A program made the translations under genes and the position numbers. From contig JADJZJ010000001.1 in the NCBI GenBank assembly GCA_016715765.1, positions 62,001-126,000 on the forward strand: 64,000 nt of DNA. Direction: 5' to 3'. The notes under the pieces are model-generated. The model was not told where the DNA came from, made no database searches, and saw only the letters and a list, made by a program, of their open reading frames with translations. This document shows, in pieces, positions 25,676 to 33,455 of this stretch (position 1 is the first letter of the stretch; the number at the start of each line of letters is the position of its first letter). The stretch is from Opitutaceae bacterium (GTDB taxonomy: Bacteria > Verrucomicrobiota > Verrucomicrobiia > Opitutales > Opitutaceae).

Positions 25676-26641
25676 ATGACTCCCCGCGAACGCTTCATCG
25701 CCGCCCTGGAACGCCGGCCCCTCACCGGCCGGGTGCCGCATTTCGAACTGGTCTTCTTCCTCACGATGGAGGCCTTCGGCAAGGTTCATCCGATTCACCG
25801 CAATTACAGCCAGTGGCTGCAGATGGAGGAAAAGGAGCGCATGCTCCACCGTCGCGACATGGCGGATCTCTACATCGCCACCGCCGAGCGCTTCGAGCAC
25901 AGCGCCATCTTCATCCACCAGAATCCCGCCACCCTGGAGGAACTGGAACGGCTGGTGGAGGTGATCCGCGAGCGCTCGGGCGACAAGTACTTCCTGATGG
26001 CGCACGGTGACGCGACGTTTGCGGTGCCCAACGGGTCGGACATGGAGGAGTTTTCCTGCCGCATGGTCGAGGATGCCGACGGCCTCAAGGCCGAGGCGGC
26101 CGCGGCGGTGCGCAAGGCGCTGGATGATGTGGCCAAGCTGCGCCGCCCGGGCGGGCTCGACGGCTTCGCGCTCTGCTCCGATTACTGTTTCAACACCGGG
26201 CCGTTCCTCAGTCCGGCCAAGTTCGGCGAATTCGTGACCCCCTATCTCGCGGAGCTCACGCGCGGCTACCGGGACATGGGCTATTACGTCATCAAGCACA
26301 CCGACGGTAACATCATGCCAATCATCGACCAGCTGGTGTCCACGCGTCCGCACGCGCTGCACTCGCTCGATCCGCAGGGCGCCGTGGATCTCGCCGAGGT
26401 CAAGCGCCGCTACGGCCGGGAGCTGTGTCTCATCGGCAACGTCCACTGCGGCATGATGGACGCCGGCACGCCGGAGCAGATCAGGGCGTCGGCGAGCCAG
26501 TCCTTGCGGGACGGCATGCCCGGCGGCGGCTTCATTTTCTCCACCAGCAATTGCATCTACACCGGCATGCCGCTGGCCAGCTACGAGCTGATGCTGGAAG
26601 TCTGGCGGCGTGAAGGAAACTACCCAGGCTCCTCACAATGA
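25676..26641 (+). CDS. URO-D-fold protein, zinc motif altered (paralogue 1)
   Basis: The product is 321 residues from the ATG at 25676. The N-terminus TPRERFIAALERRPLTGRVPHFE is the usual opening of uroporphyrinogen-decarboxylase-superfamily methyltransferases. The region that carries HxC in methylcobamide methyltransferases reads IKHTDGNI, so the Cys is replaced by Asp, and a late TSNCIY is not in the canonical GCxxP context. The protein is therefore unlikely to bind zinc in the MtaA way, and may be a decarboxylase-like or non-catalytic member. It opens the cluster of same-strand paralogues, with a repeat hairpin between it and the next. Substrate unknown. Confidence 0.8.
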   Translation: MTPRERFIAALERRPLTGRVPHFELVFFLTMEAFGKVHPIHRNYSQWLQMEEKERMLHRRDMADLYIATAERFEHSAIFIHQNPATLEELERLVEVIRERSGDKYFLMAHGDATFAVPNGSDMEEFSCRMVEDADGLKAEAAAAVRKALDDVAKLRRPGGLDGFALCSDYCFNTGPFLSPAKFGEFVTPYLAELTRGYRDMGYYVIKHTDGNIMPIIDQLVSTRPHALHSLDPQGAVDLAEVKRRYGRELCLIGNVHCGMMDAGTPEQIRASASQSLRDGMPGGGFIFSTSNCIYTGMPLASYELMLEVWRREGNYPGSSQ

Positions 26642-26674
26642 ACCGCCATCGAAATGCTCGGCTTGGCTCGGGTT

Positions 26675-26749
26675 GTAGGGCGGGGATTCCGATCCCCGCC
26701 GGCGGGCGCATTGAGACTTTCGCGGCGGGGTTCGGAGACCCCGCCCTAC
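26675..26749. repeat. GTAGGGCGGGG inverted pair
   Basis: GTAGGGCGGGGATTCCGATC (26675) pairs with the inverted CCCGCCCTAC arm ending at 26749. It lies between URO-D paralogues 1 and 2 and could act as a processing or termination hairpin inside the operon. Confidence 0.85.
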
Positions 26750-26780
26750 AACGGATTTTGTTGATTGCCCCCGCCTCATC

Positions 26781-27794
26781 ATGAACGGACGCGAACGCAT
26801 CCTTGCCCATCTCGCCGGCCGGCCCGTGGACCGGCTGCCACTGATGCCCATCACCATGATGCTGGCGGCGCGCCAGGCGGGGGCGCGGTATCTCGACTTC
26901 TGCACCGATTACCGCGTGCTGGCGGAGGGGCAGATCCGCACCGCGGAGGCATTCGGTTTCGACTACGTCAACACCATGTCCGATCCCGCGCGCGAGGCCG
27001 CTGACTGTGGGGCGCGCGTGCAGTACTTCGACGACCAGCCGGTGGCGCTCGACGAGGAGCGGGCCCTGCTGGCGGACAAGGTCCAGCTGGCCGGATTGAA
27101 GCAGCCCGATCCGCTCGGCGGGGGCCGCATGCACAACGGCATCCGCGCCGTGGCGCTGCTGCGGGAGCGCGTGGGGCAAGACCTGCTGGTCGAGGGCTGG
27201 ATCGAGGGGCCCATGGCGGAGGCGGCGGATTTGCGCGGCATCAACACCCTGATGCTCGACTTCTATGACGACCCCGGCTTCGTGCGGGACCTCTTTGATT
27301 TCGTGCTGGCAATGGAGCTGCGTTTCGCCCGCGAGCAGGTGGCGGCCGGGGCGGACCTGATCGGCATCGGCGACGCCGCGGCCTCGCTCATCGGGCCGGA
27401 GCTTTACCGCGATTTTGTCTGGCCGTACGAACTGAAGCTCGTCGACGGCATCCGCGCCCTGGGCGTGCCGGCCCGCCTGCACATCTGCGGCAACACCCGG
27501 GCCCATCTTGGGGGCATGGGCCGGCTCGGCTGCGCGATCATGGACATCGACTATCCCGTGCCGCTGGCCGAGGCCCGGGCGCAAATGGGCCCCGATCAGA
27601 TTCTGGTGGGGAACCTCAACCCCGTCGCCGGGCTGCGCAACAGCACACCGGCGGCCGTCACGGCGGCGCTGGCGGCCTGCCACCGCGACGCCGGGCCCCG
27701 GTTCATCGTCGGCGCCGGCTGCGAGGTGCCGCGGGATACGCCAGTGGATAATTTGCGCGCATTGTGCGATTATGCGCGCACGCACCGGCCCTGA
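26781..27794 (+). CDS. URO-D-fold methyltransferase with HxC...C zinc motif (paralogue 2)
   Basis: The product is 337 residues. MNGRERILAHLAGRPVDRLP is a standard family N-terminus. His234 and Cys236 in RLHICGNTRAHL, with Cys314 in GAGCEVPRDTP, match the spacing of the zinc ligands in MtaA-type methylcobamide:coenzyme M methyltransferases. LIGIGDAAASLIGPELY and IVGAGCEVP are further hallmarks. Zinc would activate a thiol or hydroxyl acceptor for methyl transfer. The acceptor or donor is unknown and no corrinoid protein is encoded nearby. It runs into paralogue 3 with an 11-bp gap, so the two are very likely cotranscribed. Confidence 0.87.
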   Translation: MNGRERILAHLAGRPVDRLPLMPITMMLAARQAGARYLDFCTDYRVLAEGQIRTAEAFGFDYVNTMSDPAREAADCGARVQYFDDQPVALDEERALLADKVQLAGLKQPDPLGGGRMHNGIRAVALLRERVGQDLLVEGWIEGPMAEAADLRGINTLMLDFYDDPGFVRDLFDFVLAMELRFAREQVAAGADLIGIGDAAASLIGPELYRDFVWPYELKLVDGIRALGVPARLHICGNTRAHLGGMGRLGCAIMDIDYPVPLAEARAQMGPDQILVGNLNPVAGLRNSTPAAVTAALAACHRDAGPRFIVGAGCEVPRDTPVDNLRALCDYARTHRP

Positions 27795-27805
27795 CGCCCA
27801 TTTTC

Positions 27806-28876
27806 ATGACCCCCCGATCCCGAGTTGAACTCGCCCTCAGCGGCGGCCGCGGCGCCAAGGTGCCCTTCACCGTCTATGAATGCATGATTCCGCAGTGCGC
27901 CGCCGAGCGCGCGATGCGCAACCGCGGCCTCTGCATCGTGCAGCGCCTGCCCGTGTTCACGACCCACCGGCCCAATGTGCGGACCAAGGAGCAGAGCTGG
28001 TGGGAGGGAAACCGCAAACTCACCCGCCGCGAGCACGAGACGCCGCACGGCACGATATCCACGCTCACGGAGGACGCCGGGTTCACTTCCTGGCGGCACG
28101 AGCTGCTGCTCAAAAAACCGGAGGATTACGCGGCGATCCGCTTCTTCCTGTCCGACGAGGTCTATGCCCCCGACTACGCGCCGTTCGTCCGGGCGGAGGA
28201 GAACTTTGACGGCGACGCCATCTGCCGCGCCAACTTCGGACTCGAGCCCCTGCAGGAACTCATCTCCGGCGGCGTGATGACGATGGAGCGCTTTTGCGAG
28301 GAGTGGATGGAGCGGCGCGACGAGGTGCTCTCGCTCTACCGGATCCTCGTGGAGAACCGGCGCAAAATCTACCCGCTCGTCGCCAGGTCGCCGGCCGGAC
28401 ACGCCAACTACGGCGACAACGTCACGCCCGAGATCATCGGTCGCAAGGTGTTCGAGGAATATTTCCTGCCGCACTACCACGAAGCGGCCGAGGTCATGCA
28501 CAAGCACGGCAAGCTCATCGGCTGCCATTTCGACGCCAACAACCGCCTCATCGCGTCCGCGATCGCGGCCACCCCGCTGGATTACATCGAGGCCTTCACG
28601 CCGGCGCCCGACACCGACATGACGCTGGCCGAAGCCCGGGCGGCGTGGCCGGGCAAGGTGCTGTGGATCAATTTCCCCTCATCGGTCCACCTCCGGCCCG
28701 ATACCGAGGTGGAGCAGACCACCGTGAATCTCCTGGAGGAAGCCGACGGCGTGGAGGGGTTGCTGTTCGGCATCACCGAGGACATGCCGCCGGAGCGCTG
28801 GCAGAAGAGCTGCACGGCCATCATGGACGGACTGGACCGCCATGCGGAAGAACACGCCTGGCGCTACGCGCGATGA
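27806..28876 (+). CDS. URO-D-fold protein lacking the zinc motif (paralogue 3)
   Basis: The product is 356 residues from the ATG at 27806 (MTPRSRVELALSGGRGAKVPF). The fold is supported by the N-terminus, by the central LEPLQELISGGVMTMERFCEEW and by EVMHKHGKLIGCHFDANNRL, which takes the place of the HxCG strand. The usual His-x-Cys is replaced by GCHFD, and no GCxxP follows; ITEDMPPERWQ closes the barrel instead. This makes zinc-dependent methyl transfer improbable. As it directly follows paralogue 2 after 11 bp, it may be a partner subunit, or bind a cognate substrate. The sequence is clearly divergent from paralogues 1, 2, 4 and 5. Confidence 0.78.
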   Translation: MTPRSRVELALSGGRGAKVPFTVYECMIPQCAAERAMRNRGLCIVQRLPVFTTHRPNVRTKEQSWWEGNRKLTRREHETPHGTISTLTEDAGFTSWRHELLLKKPEDYAAIRFFLSDEVYAPDYAPFVRAEENFDGDAICRANFGLEPLQELISGGVMTMERFCEEWMERRDEVLSLYRILVENRRKIYPLVARSPAGHANYGDNVTPEIIGRKVFEEYFLPHYHEAAEVMHKHGKLIGCHFDANNRLIASAIAATPLDYIEAFTPAPDTDMTLAEARAAWPGKVLWINFPSSVHLRPDTEVEQTTVNLLEEADGVEGLLFGITEDMPPERWQKSCTAIMDGLDRHAEEHAWRYAR

Positions 28877-28891
28877 ATGATAGCCCTGCCT

Positions 28892-29024
28892 GTAGCTACG
28901 AGCATGAGCGAGTGGCACGTTTCGCAGATGGGAGATGGCAGATCGGAGATCGGGCCGCTGGATTCGATCTGCGAACTGCGATCTGCCATCTGCGATCAAT
29001 CCACTCGCTCACGCTCGTAGCTAC
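28892..29024. repeat. GTAGCTACGAGC pair enclosing a GCAGATGGGAGATGG pair
   Basis: The outer arms at 28892-28915 and 29001-29024 are inverted copies with one mismatch. Inside, GCAGATGGGAGATGGCAGAT (from about 28927) is mirrored by a GATCTGCCATCTGC arm. One repeat family thus sits inside another. Confidence 0.85.
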
Positions 29025-29052
29025 ATTATGTGATGTACGCGCCTGACCCTGT

Positions 29053-30090
29053 ATGACGGAACCCACGTCCAGGCAGATTTTCCTCTCCGCGCTGCGGGGT
29101 AAGCCGGTTATGCGCGTGCCCGTGGCGCCGCTGGCGGTGCATTTCTGCGCGCGCGTCGCGGGCATTTCCCTCAACCGCTACACCGGTGATGCCGGGGCGC
29201 TGGCGGACGCCGTGATCCGCTACCATGGTCGTTTCCGGCCGGATGCCGTCGTGCTGTCCGCCGACACGTGGGTGAGCGCCCAGGCGATGGGCGCCACGGT
29301 GGGGCCGATGGATGAGGACCAGCCGTGGGGTGGGATGGGGGAGCCGCGGGTGCGCAGCCTGGCCGACGTGCGCGCCTTGCCGCCATCCGATCCGAACAGT
29401 CAGGGGCGCTACCCGCTGATGCTCGAGGCCCTGAGCCGCATCGTGGCCGCGGTCGGGCGCGACACGGCGGTGGTGGCCTGCTTCGACCAGTTTCCATTCT
29501 CGCTCGCGGCCGCCCTCATGGGGCTCAACGAGCTCATGCTGGCCGTCAACGACGACCCGGCACTGGTGCGCGCGCTCATGGCGCGTTGCCATGAGTACGG
29601 CTTCGCCTACGGCCGGGCCCTGGCGGCGGCGGGCGCCGATGTGCTGACCGGCGGCGATTCTCCGGCGGGTTTGATCGGACCGCAGCGCTACCGTGAATTC
29701 GCCCTGCCTTTCGAACAGCGGCTGATCGCGGAACTCAAGGCGGCGACGGGCAAACCCGTTTCGCTCCACATCTGTGGCAATGCCGAACCCATTCTCGCCG
29801 ACATGGCCCGCAGCGGGGCGGACCTGTTGGAGATTGATTACCGCACCGACCTGGCGCTGGCCTGCCGGGTCGTCGGACCGGAGATCGCACTCTGGGGCAA
29901 TCTCGATCCCGTCGCCGTGCTCGCGCGGGGCCAGCCGCAGGATGTGCGCCGAGTGGCCCGACAGGCCCTGGCGGCGGCGGCCGGGCACAAGCGTTTCATT
30001 CTCGGCTCCGGGTGCACCCTCGCGGTGGAGACGCCGTTCGCGAATGTGGATGAGTTGATGGGGGCGGTGGGACCGGCGGCCCGGTTGTAG
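29053..30090 (+). CDS. URO-D-fold methyltransferase with HxC...C zinc motif (paralogue 4)
   Basis: The product is 345 residues. His239 and Cys241 (SLHICGNAEPIL) with Cys321 (GSGCTLAVETP) keep the zinc-site pattern of MtaA-type methyltransferases, the same as in paralogue 2. TGGDSPAGLIGPQRY and LWGNLDPVAVLARG are family landmarks. The two are about as far apart as ancient paralogues. It follows paralogue 3 across a nested repeat. The stop TAG is the inner part of the GTAG that starts the next repeat, so the C-terminus (AARL) abuts the element. Function as in paralogue 2 is inferred; the acceptor is unknown. Confidence 0.87.
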   Translation: MTEPTSRQIFLSALRGKPVMRVPVAPLAVHFCARVAGISLNRYTGDAGALADAVIRYHGRFRPDAVVLSADTWVSAQAMGATVGPMDEDQPWGGMGEPRVRSLADVRALPPSDPNSQGRYPLMLEALSRIVAAVGRDTAVVACFDQFPFSLAAALMGLNELMLAVNDDPALVRALMARCHEYGFAYGRALAAAGADVLTGGDSPAGLIGPQRYREFALPFEQRLIAELKAATGKPVSLHICGNAEPILADMARSGADLLEIDYRTDLALACRVVGPEIALWGNLDPVAVLARGQPQDVRRVARQALAAAAGHKRFILGSGCTLAVETPFANVDELMGAVGPAARL

Positions 30091-30303
30091 GGCGGGGTCT
30101 CCTCCTTCGCCGGGCCTACGGAGGACAGGTCCGAACCCCGCCGTTGGATTCCCACGCTGAATTTCATCGTACTCTTTCTCGTAATCGTGCTCGTTCTCGA
30201 CGCGCACTTTCCGAACCGAGAAAGAGAAAGATTACGAGAAAGAGAACGATTGGATTCCCGCGAGGCAAAGGAGGGAAGGCGGGGTTCGGAGACCCCGCCC
30301 TGC
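30087..30303. repeat. Nested repeat: GTAGGGCGGGG pair enclosing a CTCTTTCTC pair
   Basis: The left element (30087-30143) carries the CCTCCTTCGCCGGGCCTACG module. The polypyrimidine arm at 30171-30199 and purine arm at 30217-30250 follow, and 30278-30303 (GGCGGGGTTCGGAGACCCCG onward) closes the outer pair. The gap 30091-30410 holds nothing else except about 100 bp upstream of the transporter gene. Confidence 0.85.
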
Positions 30304-30410
30304 AACGCACTCCCTCTACTGCCCCGGATAAACCCCTGCACTGATTTCTCGCATGACCGGCAATGGCATGGACTCCCGGTGGCCCGGTCCCAGCATCAGG
30401 GTGATTTTCC

Positions 30411-31736
30411 ATGAAATTTCTGCACCGCACCGCCACCATCGCCCCGCCCGGCTACAACCGCTGGCTGGTGCCGCCCGCGGCCATCGCCTTGCACATGTGC
30501 ATCGGGCAGATCTACGGATTCTCCGTTTTCAAGATCCCGCTCGCCCGGGCGCTCGGCATCACGCAACCGATTGCGGGTGACTGGTCGCAGCCCGCGGTCG
30601 GCGTGTCGTTCTCCATCGCCCTCGCGGTCCTGGGCGTTTCCGCCGCGCTCTTCGGCAAATGGGTCGAGCGCAGCGGTCCGCGGCTGACCATGGTGGTGAG
30701 CGCGGCGTGCTTCTGCGGCGGACTCGTGCTGGCGGCGGCCGGGGTGGCGTGGCACCAGATCTGGCTGCTGTACCTGGGCTACGGCCTGATCGGCGGCATC
30801 GGACTGGGACTCGGCTACATCGCCCCCGTGTCCACGCTGGTGAAATGGTTTCCCGACCGGCCCGGCATGGCCACGGGACTGGCGATCATGGGCTTTGGCG
30901 GCGGCGCGCTGATCGGCGCCCCGCTGGCCGAGGAGCTGATGCGGCATTTTTCCGGACCGACCTCCGTGGGCGCATGTGAAGCGCTGCTCGTGATGGCCGC
31001 AATTTACCTTTGCTTCATGATTTTTGCCGCATGGCTCGTGCGCGTGCCGCCGGAGGACTGGCGCCCCGCCGGCTACGTGCCGAAGGTCACTGCGACCTCA
31101 CATGTCAAAGTCACTGTCGACGCCGCCTGGCGCACGCCGCAGTTCTGGCTGCTCTGGGGCGTGCTTTGCCTCAACACCACCGCGGGCATCGGCATCCTCG
31201 GGCAGGCGTCGCCGATGATCCAGGACATGTTCAAGGTCACCCCGGCGGCGGCGGCGGGATACGTGGGCCTGCTCTCGCTCTGCAATCTCGGTGGACGTTT
31301 TCTCTGGTCGTCGTTCTCCGATGTCGTGGGCCGGCGCGGCGTGTACTGCATCTATTTCGTGGTCGGGGCGGCCCTGTATTTCACGGTGCCGTGGACGCAG
31401 GGTACGGGCCACCTGGCGGTCTTTGTCGCGGTCACCGGTTTCATCATCTCGATGTATGGCGGCGGTTTCTCCACGCTGCCCGCCTATCTGCGGGACATGT
31501 TCGGGGCGCATCAGGTGGGTGCCATCACGGGGCGGGTGCTTACGGCCTGGTCGGTGGCCGCCATCCTCGGGCCGCAACTCGTGGACCGGCTGTCCGCGGC
31601 TCAGCGCGCGGCCGGGGTTCCGGCCGGCGAGGCCTACAATACCACGCTGTATCTGATGGCCGGATTGCTCCTGGTCGGCCTGGTCTGCAATTTGTCCGTG
31701 CGTCCCGTGCATCCGCGTCACCACCTCAAGCCATGA
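30411..31736 (+). CDS. OFA-type MFS transporter
   Basis: The product is 441 residues with about twelve membrane spans. The opening NRWLVPPAAIALHMCIGQIYGFSVF, the loop FGKWVERSGPR and the mid-protein GYIAPVSTLVKWFPDRPGMATGLAIMGFG are characteristic of the oxalate/formate antiporter-like (OFA) branch of the major facilitator superfamily. Carriers of this group move small carboxylates. Its stop overlaps a 44-residue gene by four bases, a layout seen for OFA carriers with a small partner. Its place among the URO-D genes suggests it moves a substrate or product of that pathway; the specific compound is not predictable. Confidence 0.88.
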   Translation: MKFLHRTATIAPPGYNRWLVPPAAIALHMCIGQIYGFSVFKIPLARALGITQPIAGDWSQPAVGVSFSIALAVLGVSAALFGKWVERSGPRLTMVVSAACFCGGLVLAAAGVAWHQIWLLYLGYGLIGGIGLGLGYIAPVSTLVKWFPDRPGMATGLAIMGFGGGALIGAPLAEELMRHFSGPTSVGACEALLVMAAIYLCFMIFAAWLVRVPPEDWRPAGYVPKVTATSHVKVTVDAAWRTPQFWLLWGVLCLNTTAGIGILGQASPMIQDMFKVTPAAAAGYVGLLSLCNLGGRFLWSSFSDVVGRRGVYCIYFVVGAALYFTVPWTQGTGHLAVFVAVTGFIISMYGGGFSTLPAYLRDMFGAHQVGAITGRVLTAWSVAAILGPQLVDRLSAAQRAAGVPAGEAYNTTLYLMAGLLLVGLVCNLSVRPVHPRHHLKP

Positions 31737-31867
31737 AAATCAAGTTGATCATCGTCTGGCTCATCGTGGCCATTCCGCTCGGCTGGGGCGTGGCCAAGTC
31801 CATGAAGAAGAGCCGGCCGCTCTTCAGCGGCACGGTCGTGACCGTCGGCGCGGATGCGCAGAAGTAG
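31733..31867 (+). CDS. Small single-pass partner protein of the OFA transporter
   Basis: The product is 44 residues (MKIKLIIVWLIVAIPLGWGV and so on). It has one hydrophobic segment (3-20), a basic turn (KSMKKSRP) and a short polar tail. The start overlaps the transporter stop in the sequence ATGA, so translation is coupled. Small proteins annotated as MFS small subunits occupy this position in other bacteria, from memory. A stabilising or regulatory role in the membrane is inferred. Confidence 0.7.
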   Translation: MKIKLIIVWLIVAIPLGWGVAKSMKKSRPLFSGTVVTVGADAQK

Positions 31868-31920
31868 GACGTTTTTGCCATCGGCGTTCCATAATTCCCG
31901 TTTTCGCATGATTCACAGGG

Positions 31921-31990
31921 CTCTCGCGGAGGCGCGGAGTACGCGGAGACGGTTTAGTTTTTCTCCGCGCCCTCCGCGTCTCCGCGAGAG
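31921..31990. repeat. Inverted repeat CTCTCGCGGAGGCGCGGAG
   Basis: The arms at 31921-31949 and 31962-31990 pair over about 28 bases with few mismatches, around a short spacer that includes a TTTAGTTTTT run. It may end the transporter transcript. Confidence 0.75.
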
Positions 31991-32080
31991 ACCCGTCAGG
32001 CTCACAATCACCTAAGCCTGAAATTGCGGGATAACTCTGGCGCCAACGTCGCCCCACTGCTATCGCCTGCTCCCGGTCCC

Positions 32081-33337
32081 ATGCATTCTGCCCGCCCCGA
32101 ATCCCCGCGCACGGCGAATTGTCAGTTGCTTTACTTTACCACGTACAGCGTCACCGCGGACGGCGGCACTCTGGCGGCGATCACCAACGCGTGGTCGACC
32201 CACCCCGAGGGCGCCAGCCTCGCCCGCATCGACCGGGCCACGGGCGCAATGGAACCGCTGGCGGTCTTTGCCGGACCGGCGATGCAGGCCTATCCGTATT
32301 TCGCCCGCCCGCGCTCGGCCGACCCGAAGCAGGATTATCTGTTCAACGGCACCGTCGCCACACACGGACTGAACAAATCCAGCCCCTGCCTCCACCCGGC
32401 GTCGGGCAATCTTTACTTTGTGTGGGGCCGCGAGGATGGGTGGGGCCAGCTCGACGGCGTGAACCTGCACGATGGCCGCCGCCGGACGATCCTCGAAATC
32501 CCGCCGGACCGCACGGTGGGCTACACCCATCTCGATGCCGCCGGGGAGCACATGCTCCTGAGCCTCGCCGACCGGCGCATCCTGGATTTCGGCGCGGTGC
32601 GCCAGGGCAACCGTGAGATGTCGGAGAAATACACGCAGCACGGCCTAACCACCCGGCTGGTCGGGGTGGAACTGGCGACGGGACGGCAGACGCTGCTCTG
32701 GGAGGAGCCGGCGTGGGTGACGCATGTGCAGTATCATCCGCGCCGCCGCGATCTTGTGCTCTACAACCACGAATGGACCTGGCCGCTCGGCTTGGAGCGG
32801 ATCTGGCTGAAGGCTGATGGGGGCGAGCGTGTGCAGGTCCGCCGCAAAGGCCGGCCGATCCGGTTCCGCGTCTCGCCCGACCTGGGCCTCGACGACGTGG
32901 CGCACGAGGTCTGGCAGGAAAACGGCGAGGCGGTCATCTACCACGGCGTGCGCTGGGATGCGGGCGAGTATCCCGAGCAGTTTGTGGGGCGGGCGCCCGT
33001 CGATCCCGGCGCCCCGTTGCAGGAAATATCCATCCCGCGCGACCGGCCCTCGTTCTACGGACATTTCTTTCCGAGCCGGGCGGGAGACTTTGTGATCACG
33101 GATGCGATTGCCAACGAAGCCGGCCAGCAGCAGCGCCGCGGCAACCTCATCTCGCGACTCAACCTCGACTGGGAACGCGGCACGATGGACGTGGTGCCGC
33201 TGTGCGTGAGCGACACCTCATGGCACACGCAGGACAATCATCCGCATCCCGTGCTCACCCCCGACCAGAAGGAAGTGCTGTTCACGTCCGACTGCTCCGG
33301 CATGCGACAGATTTATTCGGTGCCGGCGGAGGCATGA
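32081..33337 (+). CDS. Oligogalacturonate-lyase-like beta-propeller protein
   Basis: The product is 418 residues from the ATG at 32081, without a signal peptide. It consists of repeated beta-blade motifs (GASLARIDRATGAMEPLAVF, LYFVWGREDGWGQLDGVN, HVQYHPRRRDLVLYNHEW, HPVLTPDQKEVLFTSDCSG), and the His-rich SWHTQDNHPHP loop is where PL22-type oligogalacturonate lyases keep metal-binding His. The overall size suits that seven-blade family. Sequence likeness is only in this pattern, so it may instead be a TolB-like propeller without lyase activity. It lies between the MFS partner and URO-D paralogue 5 on the same strand. Confidence 0.65.
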   Translation: MHSARPESPRTANCQLLYFTTYSVTADGGTLAAITNAWSTHPEGASLARIDRATGAMEPLAVFAGPAMQAYPYFARPRSADPKQDYLFNGTVATHGLNKSSPCLHPASGNLYFVWGREDGWGQLDGVNLHDGRRRTILEIPPDRTVGYTHLDAAGEHMLLSLADRRILDFGAVRQGNREMSEKYTQHGLTTRLVGVELATGRQTLLWEEPAWVTHVQYHPRRRDLVLYNHEWTWPLGLERIWLKADGGERVQVRRKGRPIRFRVSPDLGLDDVAHEVWQENGEAVIYHGVRWDAGEYPEQFVGRAPVDPGAPLQEISIPRDRPSFYGHFFPSRAGDFVITDAIANEAGQQQRRGNLISRLNLDWERGTMDVVPLCVSDTSWHTQDNHPHPVLTPDQKEVLFTSDCSGMRQIYSVPAEA

Positions 33338-33368
33338 AGACATGCGCAAAAGTCCCCGGGTGTCTCAA

Positions 33369-33444
33369 GGTAGGGCGAACCGTCCCCGGTGAGCCGTTTG
33401 CGAGTGCGCCTGCCTGCGGCTCACCGGGGACGGTTCGCCCTACC
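33369..33444. repeat. Perfect 28-bp REP-like hairpin GTAGGGCGAACCG
   Basis: The arms at 33369-33396 and 33417-33444 are perfectly complementary over 28 bases, with GTAG/CTAC ends and a 20-base loop. It sits only 11 bp before the next start codon, so in mRNA it would place a very stable stem directly upstream of URO-D paralogue 5. Confidence 0.9.
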
Positions 33445-33455
33445 TTCATATTTAA

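Noticed and set aside
31010..31867. 285-codon frame overlapping the OFA transporter and ending with the small partner
   Set aside because: Only its last 44 codons, from the ATG at 31733, look like a protein; the earlier part is a shadow of the transporter gene.
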